Shown piece by piece: positions 15,654 to 23,432 of a stretch of 36,338 bases of DNA. The notes below the pieces were generated by a model. That model saw nothing but the letters and a program-made list of their open reading frames with translations. It was not told the DNA's origin and made no database searches. The first letter of the stretch is position 1, and the number at the start of each line of letters is the position of its first letter. Location of the stretch: NCBI GenBank assembly GCA_007695285.1, contig REEC01000150.1:1-36338 (forward strand), given 5' to 3'. This stretch comes from Spirochaetaceae bacterium (GTDB lineage: Bacteria; Spirochaetota; Spirochaetia; DSM-27196; PXBQ01). The position numbers and the translations under genes are program-made.

Positions 15654-16943
15654 ATGAGAATCTGGGCGCGTCTCTACCTCGTAGCTGTTGCGCTGGGTAG
15701 TATCGGCTTAGTCATCACACAATCATTCGACACCTCTTTGCTCACGTACGCGACTGCGCTCGTCTTGCTTACGATTGCGTCATTTCTCGCTCAAGTGTAC
15801 GAACTCGAGATTCTCCCTCACTTCGGCCTCTCCACTCAGGTCGCGCTTGCTCTCGCCGCGGTTTACATCGGTGGGATTTCGTTGGGAATATCGGTTGCGT
15901 TACTCTCGACGCTTCCCGCCGAGTTTCTGCTCCGCTGGGACCGGTTGAAGGAGAGTCCGCGAAGGTTCATCGAGTTGGTGGCGTTCAATGTCTCACAGTT
16001 GGTGCTCAGCGCTTCGGCCGCGGCGCTCGTCTTTGGAGTCGTCTGCCGGTACGGAGGGCTCAACGACCGTGAGTACGTGGCGATGGTCGCGGCTTTTTTT
16101 GCGTATATCTTTGTGAACAACGCTTTGGTCGCGGGAATCGTCGCGTTGAACTCGGACGGCAACTTTTTTAAGGTTCTGCGGTTTGGGTTTAAGAATATGC
16201 CGCTTCAGTTTATTACGATGGGCGTTCTCGCGATCCTGATGTACACCTTGTACACGCAGGCCGCGCTCAACCTTGCCCTTGTTTTTATCCCATTGGCGCT
16301 TGTGCATTACTCGGTCCGCAGTTACTTGAGACTCCGCCGCGATTCGCACAACGCGTTCAAGAAAATTACCGATCTACTCGGGCACCGCGACCAGTATACC
16401 GGCGCGCACTCAGACGATGTCGAGGAACTCACGATGCGGCTCGCCGAATCGGTCGGCCTTTCCGACGAGGACGTCGAGGCGATCGTCTCGGGTGCGGCGA
16501 TTCACGATATCGGAAAGATCGCGATCCCGGACGCAATCCTCAACAAACTCGGGCCGCTCGATCACGACGAGTTTGAGACGATGAAGACACACACGATCAT
16601 CGGGGCGGACATCATCTCGAATATGGACATCTATCGTAACGTCGTGCCGATCGTTCGCCACGAGCACGAACACTGGGACGGTGGGGGATATCCCGACGGT
16701 CTGGCGGGAGAAAAAATCCCTCTCGGCGCGCGTATCGTCGCGGTCGCCGACGTGTACAGCGCTCTCACGACCGAACGTGCGTACCGACCCGCGCAGGGAA
16801 AGCCGATCAAGTACACGCCGGAGCAGGCTTGTGCGATCTTGTACGAAATGGCCGGAGGCGTGCTCGATCCGCGTCTTGTCGATGCATTTGTGCGGAAAGT
16901 CCTCGGCTACTGTGCCGAAGAGGCACCGGAGGTTACACAATGA
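15654..16943 (+). CDS. Membrane HD-GYP phosphodiesterase (likely c-di-GMP)
   Basis: 429 residues from ATG 15654; the frame is open upstream to 15582, but no ribosome site supports it. Residues 5-220 form six or more membrane helices of a type I cannot name. The C-terminal half is an HD-GYP domain: HRDQYTGAHSDDVEEL, the metal-binding HD at H284-D285 (AAIHDIGKIAIPD), HEHEHWDGGGYPDG (residues 336-349), then ARIVAVADVYSALTTERAYRPA. HD-GYP enzymes hydrolyse cyclic di-GMP, so this is probably a membrane-sensing c-di-GMP phosphodiesterase. Its C terminus lies 16 bp before the DUF5317 gene, so both share a transcript. Confidence 0.9.
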   Translation: MRIWARLYLVAVALGSIGLVITQSFDTSLLTYATALVLLTIASFLAQVYELEILPHFGLSTQVALALAAVYIGGISLGISVALLSTLPAEFLLRWDRLKESPRRFIELVAFNVSQLVLSASAAALVFGVVCRYGGLNDREYVAMVAAFFAYIFVNNALVAGIVALNSDGNFFKVLRFGFKNMPLQFITMGVLAILMYTLYTQAALNLALVFIPLALVHYSVRSYLRLRRDSHNAFKKITDLLGHRDQYTGAHSDDVEELTMRLAESVGLSDEDVEAIVSGAAIHDIGKIAIPDAILNKLGPLDHDEFETMKTHTIIGADIISNMDIYRNVVPIVRHEHEHWDGGGYPDGLAGEKIPLGARIVAVADVYSALTTERAYRPAQGKPIKYTPEQACAILYEMAGGVLDPRLVDAFVRKVLGYCAEEAPEVTQ

Positions 16944-16959
16944 CGCATAAGGTGGGTTT

Positions 16960-17538
16960 ATGATCGGCGTTGCGAGCATCGTGCTCGGCGTAGCGGTCGG
17001 CTTGTTGCGCGGCGGCCGCTTCGGTGGGCTCGCACAGATTCGGCTCAAAAGCCTGTGGCTTGTTTTTGTGAGTCTTGGCTTGCAGCTTTTGATCTTCCCG
17101 ACCGCGTGGTGGGCCGATCCACCGATCGGTATCGCGACGGGGCCGCTGCACCTGTTCACGTACGCTCTGATCGCGGTCTTCGTACTCCTGAACTTCCGAA
17201 CCGTATGGCCGGTGATTCCCGGCGCCTTGCTGAACCTCATCGTGATCACGGCGAACAGGGGCTTCATGCCCGCGAGTCTCGACGCGCTCCGGACTTCGGG
17301 ACGGGAATCTGTGGTCATGCGGATTCTCGAGGCTCCGGATAACACCCTGGCGAACGTCGTGATGATGAGCGATACGACGCGGCTGAACATACTCGGCGAC
17401 ATACTCGCGGTTCCGAGCTGGATTCCTCTGGCCGTGAGTTTCAGCATTGGCGACGCGGCAATCATGCTTGGCATTGCGTGGGTGATACAGTCGGCGATGA
17501 TGAGATTCGGCGAAACCAACTCTCAGCCTGGTTCCTGA
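16960..17538 (+). CDS. DUF5317 family membrane protein
   Basis: 192 residues, five or so hydrophobic helices: MIGVASIVLGVAVGLLRGG, LKSLWLVFVSLGLQLLIF, LHLFTYALIAVFVLLN and a C-terminal WIPLAVSFSIGDAAIMLGIAWVIQ. The loop VITANRGFMPASLDAL and the end of the domain match my memory of DUF5317. AAGGTGGG precedes the ATG. It is the second gene behind the HD-GYP phosphodiesterase, which suggests a membrane partner in c-di-GMP signalling. Biochemical role unknown. Confidence 0.75.
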   Translation: MIGVASIVLGVAVGLLRGGRFGGLAQIRLKSLWLVFVSLGLQLLIFPTAWWADPPIGIATGPLHLFTYALIAVFVLLNFRTVWPVIPGALLNLIVITANRGFMPASLDALRTSGRESVVMRILEAPDNTLANVVMMSDTTRLNILGDILAVPSWIPLAVSFSIGDAAIMLGIAWVIQSAMMRFGETNSQPGS

Positions 17539-17613
17539 GGGCCCTGAGCGCAAACCCCCGACACTATGAACCGAATGCCCCGTAACATCCGTGTTCACCA
17601 CGGTGCAGCTGCC

Positions 17614-17831
17614 TTGTGCCTCGCAAAGAGATTTTCTATAATTGAGATAGAGAATTGAGATAAAGACGCTACAGAAAACGGATTGGCACCGTGCTGCAAG
17701 AACTCGCTCCGGAATTGCTCCGGTTCGAGGAGGCCGACTCCGCCGGCGTACCGCGCAAAAACGATCAACCGGGTCCATTACAATCGTTCGGCCGGTGAGG
17801 TATTTCGGTCACGGCAAAAGGAGAAAAAAGC
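17614..17831 (+). promoter_or_regulatory. Promoter and about 180-nt leader of the aldolase gene
   Basis: TTGTGC (17614-17619), 17 bp, then a perfect TATAAT (17637-17642). Overlapping and following it is a 13-bp tandem repeat, AATTGAGATAGAG at 17640-17652 and AATTGAGATAAAG at 17653-17665. The predicted leader then runs about 180 nt to ATG 17832 (AAAAGGAG upstream). The leader contains an open frame of about 36 codons without a start signal and no riboswitch I recognise. Confidence 0.65.
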
Positions 17832-18908
17832 ATGGCAAAAGAAACGAGAAGCATTCAGGAACTGCTCGGTGAGGAGGCGGAATCGCTTCTGAACCATCGC
17901 TGTTCGACCATATCGAACGAACAGCTCCATCTGCCCGGCCCGCACCACGTCGATACCGTCTGGGTCCACTCCGACCGCAGCAACCGGGTTCTTTCTAACC
18001 TGGAGCGGATCTACCGACACGGGAGGCTCGGCGGCACCGGGTACCTGTCGATCCTGCCGGTCGATCAAGGTATCGAGCACTCCGGAGGTGCGTCGTTCGC
18101 AAAGAATCCCACATACTTTGATCCGGAGAATATTGTCAGGCTGGCGATTGAGGGTGGTTGTAACGCGGTAGCTTCTACGTACGGCGTTCTCGGTTCGGTT
18201 TCGCGCGCGTACGCCCACAAGATCCCGTTCCTGGTCAAGATAAACCACAACGAGCTTATGAGCTTCCCCAACAGCTACAACCAGATCCAGTTCGGCACCA
18301 TCGACGAGGCCTACGACATGGGTGCCGCGGCTGTGGGAGCGACCATCTATTTTGGTTCGGAGGACTCAAACCGTGAGATTATCGAGGTCGCGCGTGCCTT
18401 CGCGTATGCGCACGAACTCGGGCTTGCTACGGTTCTCTGGTGCTACGTGCGCAACGGTGCCTTCACGGTCGACGGGACCAACTACGAGGTGTCGGCCGAT
18501 CTGACCGGTCAGGCCAACCACCTTGGCGTGACGCTGGAGGCGGACATCATCAAGCAGAAGCAGCCGGTCAATAACGGCGGGTACAAGGCACTCAACAGCG
18601 GGGACAGCAGCTACGGAAAGCTCGACGACCGTATTTACACCGATCTCACCAGCGACAACCCGATCGATCTTACCCGCTACCAGGTAGTCAACTGCTATAT
18701 GGGGCGCTGCAGCCTGATCAACTCCGGTGGTGCTTCCGGGAAAGACGACTTCGCCCAGGCGGTGCGCACCGCGGTGATCAACAAGCGTGCCGGTGGCGCG
18801 GGGTTGATAAGCGGACGCAAGGCGTTCCAGCGCCCGATGGACGAAGGGATCGCTCTGCTCAATGCGATCCAGGACGTCTACCTCGACGACAGCATCACCA
18901 TCGCGTAA
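17832..18908 (+). CDS. fbaB: Fructose-bisphosphate aldolase class I (FbaB/DhnA type)
   Basis: 358 residues, close to the length of E. coli FbaB. It cleaves fructose 1,6-bisphosphate to dihydroxyacetone phosphate and glyceraldehyde 3-phosphate through a Schiff base. Recognisable blocks: [19 protein letters not shown] (76-93), [25 protein letters not shown], and [17 protein letters not shown] (237-253), where K241 is the probable Schiff-base lysine, and [12 protein letters not shown] near the end. It starts a three-gene cassette with sugar-phosphate genes, feeding hexose phosphates into glycolysis. Codons favour ACC, GCC, AGC and GGC, unlike the NCG-rich genes before it, which hints at separate ancestry. 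Confidence 0.92.
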   Translation: MAKETRSIQELLGEEAESLLNHRCSTISNEQLHLPGPHHVDTVWVHSDRSNRVLSNLERIYRHGRLGGTGYLSILPVDQGIEHSGGASFAKNPTYFDPENIVRLAIEGGCNAVASTYGVLGSVSRAYAHKIPFLVKINHNELMSFPNSYNQIQFGTIDEAYDMGAAAVGATIYFGSEDSNREIIEVARAFAYAHELGLATVLWCYVRNGAFTVDGTNYEVSADLTGQANHLGVTLEADIIKQKQPVNNGGYKALNSGDSSYGKLDDRIYTDLTSDNPIDLTRYQVVNCYMGRCSLINSGGASGKDDFAQAVRTAVINKRAGGAGLISGRKAFQRPMDEGIALLNAIQDVYLDDSITIA

Positions 18909-18951
18909 TCGTTACGGGTGTGGAACCTGCGTTGTTGCGGAAAGGACGTTC

Positions 18952-20205
18952 ATGAGCTCATTGGAGAAACTCTATGCGCTGATGCGATCGGTTGCCGATG
19001 CTCGCAGACGGCTCGTGCACGGTTGCTTTGAGGATTTAGCCGGCAGCGACGATCTCGATCTGCTCAGACGCACCGAGCGCGAGATCGACGGTTGGCCGCG
19101 CCGCAACGGCCGGTTTGTCCTGGACGCGGGTAACGGCAGGCAGATCGAAACCTCACTCTCGTATGAAGTGGAAGAACTCAGGCGCGATATCGTCTTCTTT
19201 GAAGAGGGGCCGGCGGCATTTGCTCGGCGGCTGTCGCAACAACGGCCCGATGTTGAGCCCGAGGTGCAGAGGCTGGTTGATCGGCTTTGCGAGTTCTTTC
19301 CGCCTTCCGGCGGAATCGGTGCAGGCGCGCCGCTTCGTGCGTTCATTACCGACCGCGACGGCACAATCAACAACTACTGTGGCCGCTACCGCTCATCGGT
19401 GCAGCCGGCCTACAACGCGCTGTTTCTCTGTCGTTTTGCGCTCACCGCAGCCGCTCGCAGCGTGATTCTCTCGTCGGCTCCTCTGGACGACGGCGGTCTG
19501 ATCGACGTCAGCGTCAACCTTGAAAACACCTTTGTCTACGCCGGCTCCAAAGGCCGCGAGTATTGTAGCGAGAGCGGCGTTCGGGGTCGTTACGCAATCG
19601 AACCGGAGCGACAGGAGCTGCTTGACCGGTTCAACTCCCGCCTTAAGCAGATCCTTGAGTCCGATGGGAACCACATCTTCACGCTGATCGGATCTGCTCT
19701 TCAGTTCAAGTTTGGCCAGACGACCGTCGCCCGCCAGGACGTGGATAACACCGTCAGCGAGCAGAAGTCGCAGCGCTTTCTGGATTCGGTCCGCCGGCTG
19801 GTCGAGGAGCTCGATCCCCGACAGCGATTTTTGAGGATCGAGGATACGGGAAAGGACATCGAGATCATTCTGACAGTGGGCGAGGACGAAGACGCGGGGG
19901 ATTTCGACAAAGGGAACGGCATAGACTATCTGGACCGCGAACTGGGACTGGAGTTGGAGAAGGGTGGGGCGTTGATCTGCGGTGACACCGCCTCCGACGT
20001 ACCTATGGCGCGGCTGGCGGTGGAACGGTCTGCCGAGAATGCTGTGCTCTTTGTGGGCGCCGGCGAAGAACTTATCAGCCAGGTTCGCGCCGTTGCACCG
20101 GCGGCGATCTTCGTACCTGCTCCGGACGTGCTGGTCATGGGGCTCGACCGCTACACCAGGACAGTAGACAGCAAAACGGCGAGGAGGGAGCGCAATGACG
20201 TGTAA
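18952..20205 (+). CDS. HAD-superfamily sugar-phosphatase, trehalose-6-phosphate phosphatase-like
   Basis: 417 residues; ATG 18952 has AAAGGA five bases upstream. After a 125-residue helical N-terminal region comes a HAD core: motif I FITDRDGTINNY with nucleophile D134 and D136, motif II SSAP (about 174-177), and motif IV ICGDTASDVPMA with D345 and D349. The layout, with a cap between motifs II and IV, resembles OtsB-type trehalose-6-phosphate phosphatases, but sequence alone does not prove the substrate. It overlaps the next gene by 11 bp. Neighbours (beta-PGM/GH65 fusion, aldolase) point to alpha-glucoside or trehalose-type metabolism. Confidence 0.75.
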   Translation: MSSLEKLYALMRSVADARRRLVHGCFEDLAGSDDLDLLRRTEREIDGWPRRNGRFVLDAGNGRQIETSLSYEVEELRRDIVFFEEGPAAFARRLSQQRPDVEPEVQRLVDRLCEFFPPSGGIGAGAPLRAFITDRDGTINNYCGRYRSSVQPAYNALFLCRFALTAAARSVILSSAPLDDGGLIDVSVNLENTFVYAGSKGREYCSESGVRGRYAIEPERQELLDRFNSRLKQILESDGNHIFTLIGSALQFKFGQTTVARQDVDNTVSEQKSQRFLDSVRRLVEELDPRQRFLRIEDTGKDIEIILTVGEDEDAGDFDKGNGIDYLDRELGLELEKGGALICGDTASDVPMARLAVERSAENAVLFVGAGEELISQVRAVAPAAIFVPAPDVLVMGLDRYTRTVDSKTARRERNDV

Positions 20206-23200
20206 GGGAGCCATATTCGATCTCGACGGAGTCATCACCGCTACCGCCACGGTACATTTCAGGGCCTGGAAACGGACCTTTGAGGAGTTTCTCCGCAAGA
20301 AGGAGGAACAGGGCGAGGCGGGTTTCCGCGAGTTTACCCACGACAACGATTACGTACCTTACGTCGACGGTAAGCCGCGCTATCAAGGAGTCAAGTCTTT
20401 CCTGGAATCGCGCGATATCGACCTGCCTTATGGAGACCCGTCCGATCCTCCCGATGCCGATACTGTCTGCGGAATCGGCAACAGCAAAAACGACGTGTTC
20501 CGTGAACTGATTCACGAGGAAGGCGTGGAGCTTTACGACTCCACCGTCGAGTTCGTTCGCAGCCTGCTCGAGCGTGGAGTCAAGGTTGGTGTCGCCTCTT
20601 CCAGCAAGAGCTGCGGCTATATTCTCAAAGAGACCGGACTCGACGAGTTGTTTGGCTCGGTCGTTGACGGCGTGGTCAGCGCCGAGCTCGGACTCAACGG
20701 AAAGCCGAACCCTGATATCTTTGTGGTTGCCGCCGAACGGCTCGGTGTTGAGCCTTACGACTGCATGATGGTGGAAGACGCGTACTCCGGCGTCGAAGCC
20801 GGTAGAAACGGCAACTTTGGCCTGGTGCTCGGTATCGCGCGTACCGTTGCCCCGGAGGGACTTCTGGCCCGCGGCGCCGATATTGTCGTAAGCGACATGC
20901 AAGAGTTCTCGCTGGAGGAGCTCGACCGATGGTTTTCAGCTACCATGCACGACGACTCCTGGTGGCTACGCTACCACGGCTTTGAACCGACCGAGGAGCG
21001 GTTGCGCGAAGCGTTGACGACGGTCGGCAACGGCTACTTCGGCACGCGTGGCGCTTACGAGGGCGAAGGCATCAAGGGAAATACTCACTACCCCGGTACC
21101 TACGTCGCAGGACTTTTCAACCGACTCCCCTCGGAGGTTCACGGCAAAACTATCTACAACAACGACTTCGTCAACTGCCCCAACTGGCTCTCAATAGAGC
21201 TTCGGGTCGAGAACGACAACTTTTTCCGACCGCTGGAAACGGAAGTGCTCGATTACACGCACACGCTCGATATGCGCAACGCGATCATGTCGCGTGAGAT
21301 AACCTTCCGCGACACCTCGGGCCGTATCACCACCATTTCCAGCCGTCGGATCGCCAGTCTCGATCAGGTCCATCTCGGGGCAATCGAGTACCGCATCACT
21401 GCGCGCAACTACTCCGGTACGGTGACGCTGCGTTCGAGCATCGATGGCACTGTCCGCAACTACGGCGTGGAGCGCTACCGCGATCTGAGCAGCAAGCACC
21501 TCGAAGCGCTCGACTCCGGCGACCAAGACGCCGGTGGTGGCGAACCTCAGATTTTCTTACACACGCGAACCACTAGCTCAGACGTCAGAATCTGCATGAA
21601 CTCCCGCTCGCGTTTTTTCGCGGGCGAGCGGCAGGTTCGTCCGACTCGCCAGCTCTTCTCCGAGCCCGGTCTTGTCACCGAAGTCTTCACCGTAGATATG
21701 CAGCAAGAGCACCCACTCGTCTACGAGAAGACCGTGAGCCTCTACACCTCCGCCGGTTGGGACTCACGCGATCCCGAGAGTGAGTCGCGAGAACTACTGC
21801 GCGATCTGCCGCGCTTCGAGCAACTGCTCTGCCGCCACATCGACGCGTGGAGCCGGCTCTGGAATCGGGTAGACATCGTCATCGAGGGAGACCGCTTCGC
21901 CCAGAAGGCCATGCGGCTGCACGCGTATCATCTGCTTGTCACTGCCAACCCCCACAGCACCTTTGTCGATAGCGGGCTGCCGGCGCGCGGCCTGCACGGA
22001 GAGGCGTATCGCGGCCATATCTTCTGGGACGAGCTGTTTATCTCTCCGTTCTACAACCTGCACTTCCCGGAGGTAACCCGTAGCCATCTCATGTACCGCT
22101 ATCGTCGCCTGGATGCGGCACGCAAAATCGCCCGCGAGGAGGAGTTTGAAGGCGCGCTCTATCCATGGCAAGCGGCGGATGATGGAACGCGCGACTCGCA
22201 GACCTTGCACTACAACCCCCAAAGCGGTGAATGGGGACCCGATTTGACGTACCTGCAGCGGCACATCAACGTCGCGATCGCTTATGACATCTGGGAGTAT
22301 TTCTATACCACCGATGATTCCGAGTTTATCAACGAGTACGGCATGGAGATGCTTCTGGAGATGGCGCGTTTCTGGGCCGGCATCGCGCGAAAAGACGAGG
22401 CCGATGGTCGCTACCACATCAGAAAGGTGGTGGGCCCCGATGAGTTTCACGAAAAGTACCCCGGCGCCTCTGAAGGCGGAATCGACGACAATGCCTACAC
22501 CAACATCATGGCCGCATGGCTGCTGCACAAGACCATCGAGACCTATCACCACCGGCCGAAGCCGGTCAAGCAGCGGTTGCGTGAACAGATCGGATTCGAT
22601 GAGAGTGAACTCGAGCGATGGGACGACATTGTCCACAAGATGTATGTTCCGTTCAGGGAAGACGGGATTATCGAACAGTTTAGCGGCTGGATGGATCTTG
22701 AGGAAATCGATTGGAACGATTATCGGCGCAGGTACGGCAACATCCGTCGGATGGACCGCATTCTCAAGGCCGAGGGCACGTCACCCAACCGCTACAAGGT
22801 GATCAAGCAGGCCGACGTACTCCAGTGTTTCTACATGCTCGCCCCGTCCCAGGTTACCAACATCCTGGAGCTGATGGGGTATCAGCCCGGCGATCCCGCC
22901 GAGCTGTTGCGTCGCAACTACGAGTACTACATCGAACATACAAGCCACGGCAGCACGCTTAGCTACGTGGTGCACTCCTCAATCTCCAACTACCTGGAAT
23001 CACACCGGCAGGACAAGTGGAACTGGTTTCTCGAGGCGCTCAAGAGCGACCTCTACGACACCCAAGGCGGCACCACGCTGGAAGGCATCCACTGTGGCGT
23101 CATGGCCGGCACTATCGAGATCCTGTTCAAGGGCTTTGCCGGCATTCACCTTTTTAAGGACAAGATCGAACTGAATCCACAGCTGCCGCAGAGCTGGCGC

Positions 23201-23368
23201 AGACTGTCCTTCAAGATAACCCACCGTGCTAACACCCTGGTGCTGGAGATTCTACCGGGTCGCGTGTACGCGCGGCGTCTCATCGACGGTCGGGAGCAGG
23301 AGATGGGCTGCACCGGTGATGGGAAGTGCTACTCGATCGATCTTTTGGAGTCCGGATCGTCGCCGTAG
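20195..23368 (+). CDS. Fusion of beta-phosphoglucomutase (HAD) and GH65 glycoside phosphorylase
   Basis: 1057 residues, ATG 20195 after GAGGAGGGA. Residues 1-250 are a beta-phosphoglucomutase-like HAD domain: FDLDGVIT (D9, D11), SSSKSCGYILKETGL, GKPNPDIF, VEDAYSGVEAG. Residues 260-1057 are a GH65 phosphorylase: LTTVGNGYFGTRGAYEG, FWDELFISPFY, catalytic acid E750 in GPDEFHEKYPG, DDNAYTN, and the phosphate-site motif SHGSTLS (917-923). GH65 phosphorylases split trehalose, maltose, kojibiose or nigerose with phosphate, giving beta-glucose 1-phosphate; the mutase domain would turn this directly into glucose 6-phosphate. Which disaccharide is used cannot be told. Similar domains occur in mycobacterial OtsB1 (Rv2006), as I recall, together with a phosphatase. 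Confidence 0.9.
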   Translation: MTCKGAIFDLDGVITATATVHFRAWKRTFEEFLRKKEEQGEAGFREFTHDNDYVPYVDGKPRYQGVKSFLESRDIDLPYGDPSDPPDADTVCGIGNSKNDVFRELIHEEGVELYDSTVEFVRSLLERGVKVGVASSSKSCGYILKETGLDELFGSVVDGVVSAELGLNGKPNPDIFVVAAERLGVEPYDCMMVEDAYSGVEAGRNGNFGLVLGIARTVAPEGLLARGADIVVSDMQEFSLEELDRWFSATMHDDSWWLRYHGFEPTEERLREALTTVGNGYFGTRGAYEGEGIKGNTHYPGTYVAGLFNRLPSEVHGKTIYNNDFVNCPNWLSIELRVENDNFFRPLETEVLDYTHTLDMRNAIMSREITFRDTSGRITTISSRRIASLDQVHLGAIEYRITARNYSGTVTLRSSIDGTVRNYGVERYRDLSSKHLEALDSGDQDAGGGEPQIFLHTRTTSSDVRICMNSRSRFFAGERQVRPTRQLFSEPGLVTEVFTVDMQQEHPLVYEKTVSLYTSAGWDSRDPESESRELLRDLPRFEQLLCRHIDAWSRLWNRVDIVIEGDRFAQKAMRLHAYHLLVTANPHSTFVDSGLPARGLHGEAYRGHIFWDELFISPFYNLHFPEVTRSHLMYRYRRLDAARKIAREEEFEGALYPWQAADDGTRDSQTLHYNPQSGEWGPDLTYLQRHINVAIAYDIWEYFYTTDDSEFINEYGMEMLLEMARFWAGIARKDEADGRYHIRKVVGPDEFHEKYPGASEGGIDDNAYTNIMAAWLLHKTIETYHHRPKPVKQRLREQIGFDESELERWDDIVHKMYVPFREDGIIEQFSGWMDLEEIDWNDYRRRYGNIRRMDRILKAEGTSPNRYKVIKQADVLQCFYMLAPSQVTNILELMGYQPGDPAELLRRNYEYYIEHTSHGSTLSYVVHSSISNYLESHRQDKWNWFLEALKSDLYDTQGGTTLEGIHCGVMAGTIEILFKGFAGIHLFKDKIELNPQLPQSWRRLSFKITHRANTLVLEILPGRVYARRLIDGREQEMGCTGDGKCYSIDLLESGSSP

Positions 23369-23396
23369 CGTAGTCCGGCAGGTGGATGAATCGACT

Positions 23397-23432
23397 TTGA
23401 CATCACAATCTCAAAACGAGTACTATCCGTCT
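23397..23432 (+). promoter_or_regulatory. Promoter of trkH, predicted leaderless
   Basis: Consensus TTGACA (23397-23402), an 18-bp spacer and TACTAT (23421-23426). Six bases later is an in-frame GTG at 23433, the predicted first transcribed base. No Shine-Dalgarno sequence is near any candidate start. Confidence 0.65.

Noticed and set aside
17691-17798. Micro-ORF in the aldolase leader starting with GTG
   Set aside because: No ribosome binding site, no amino-acid bias and no terminator/antiterminator pair; nothing links it to control.
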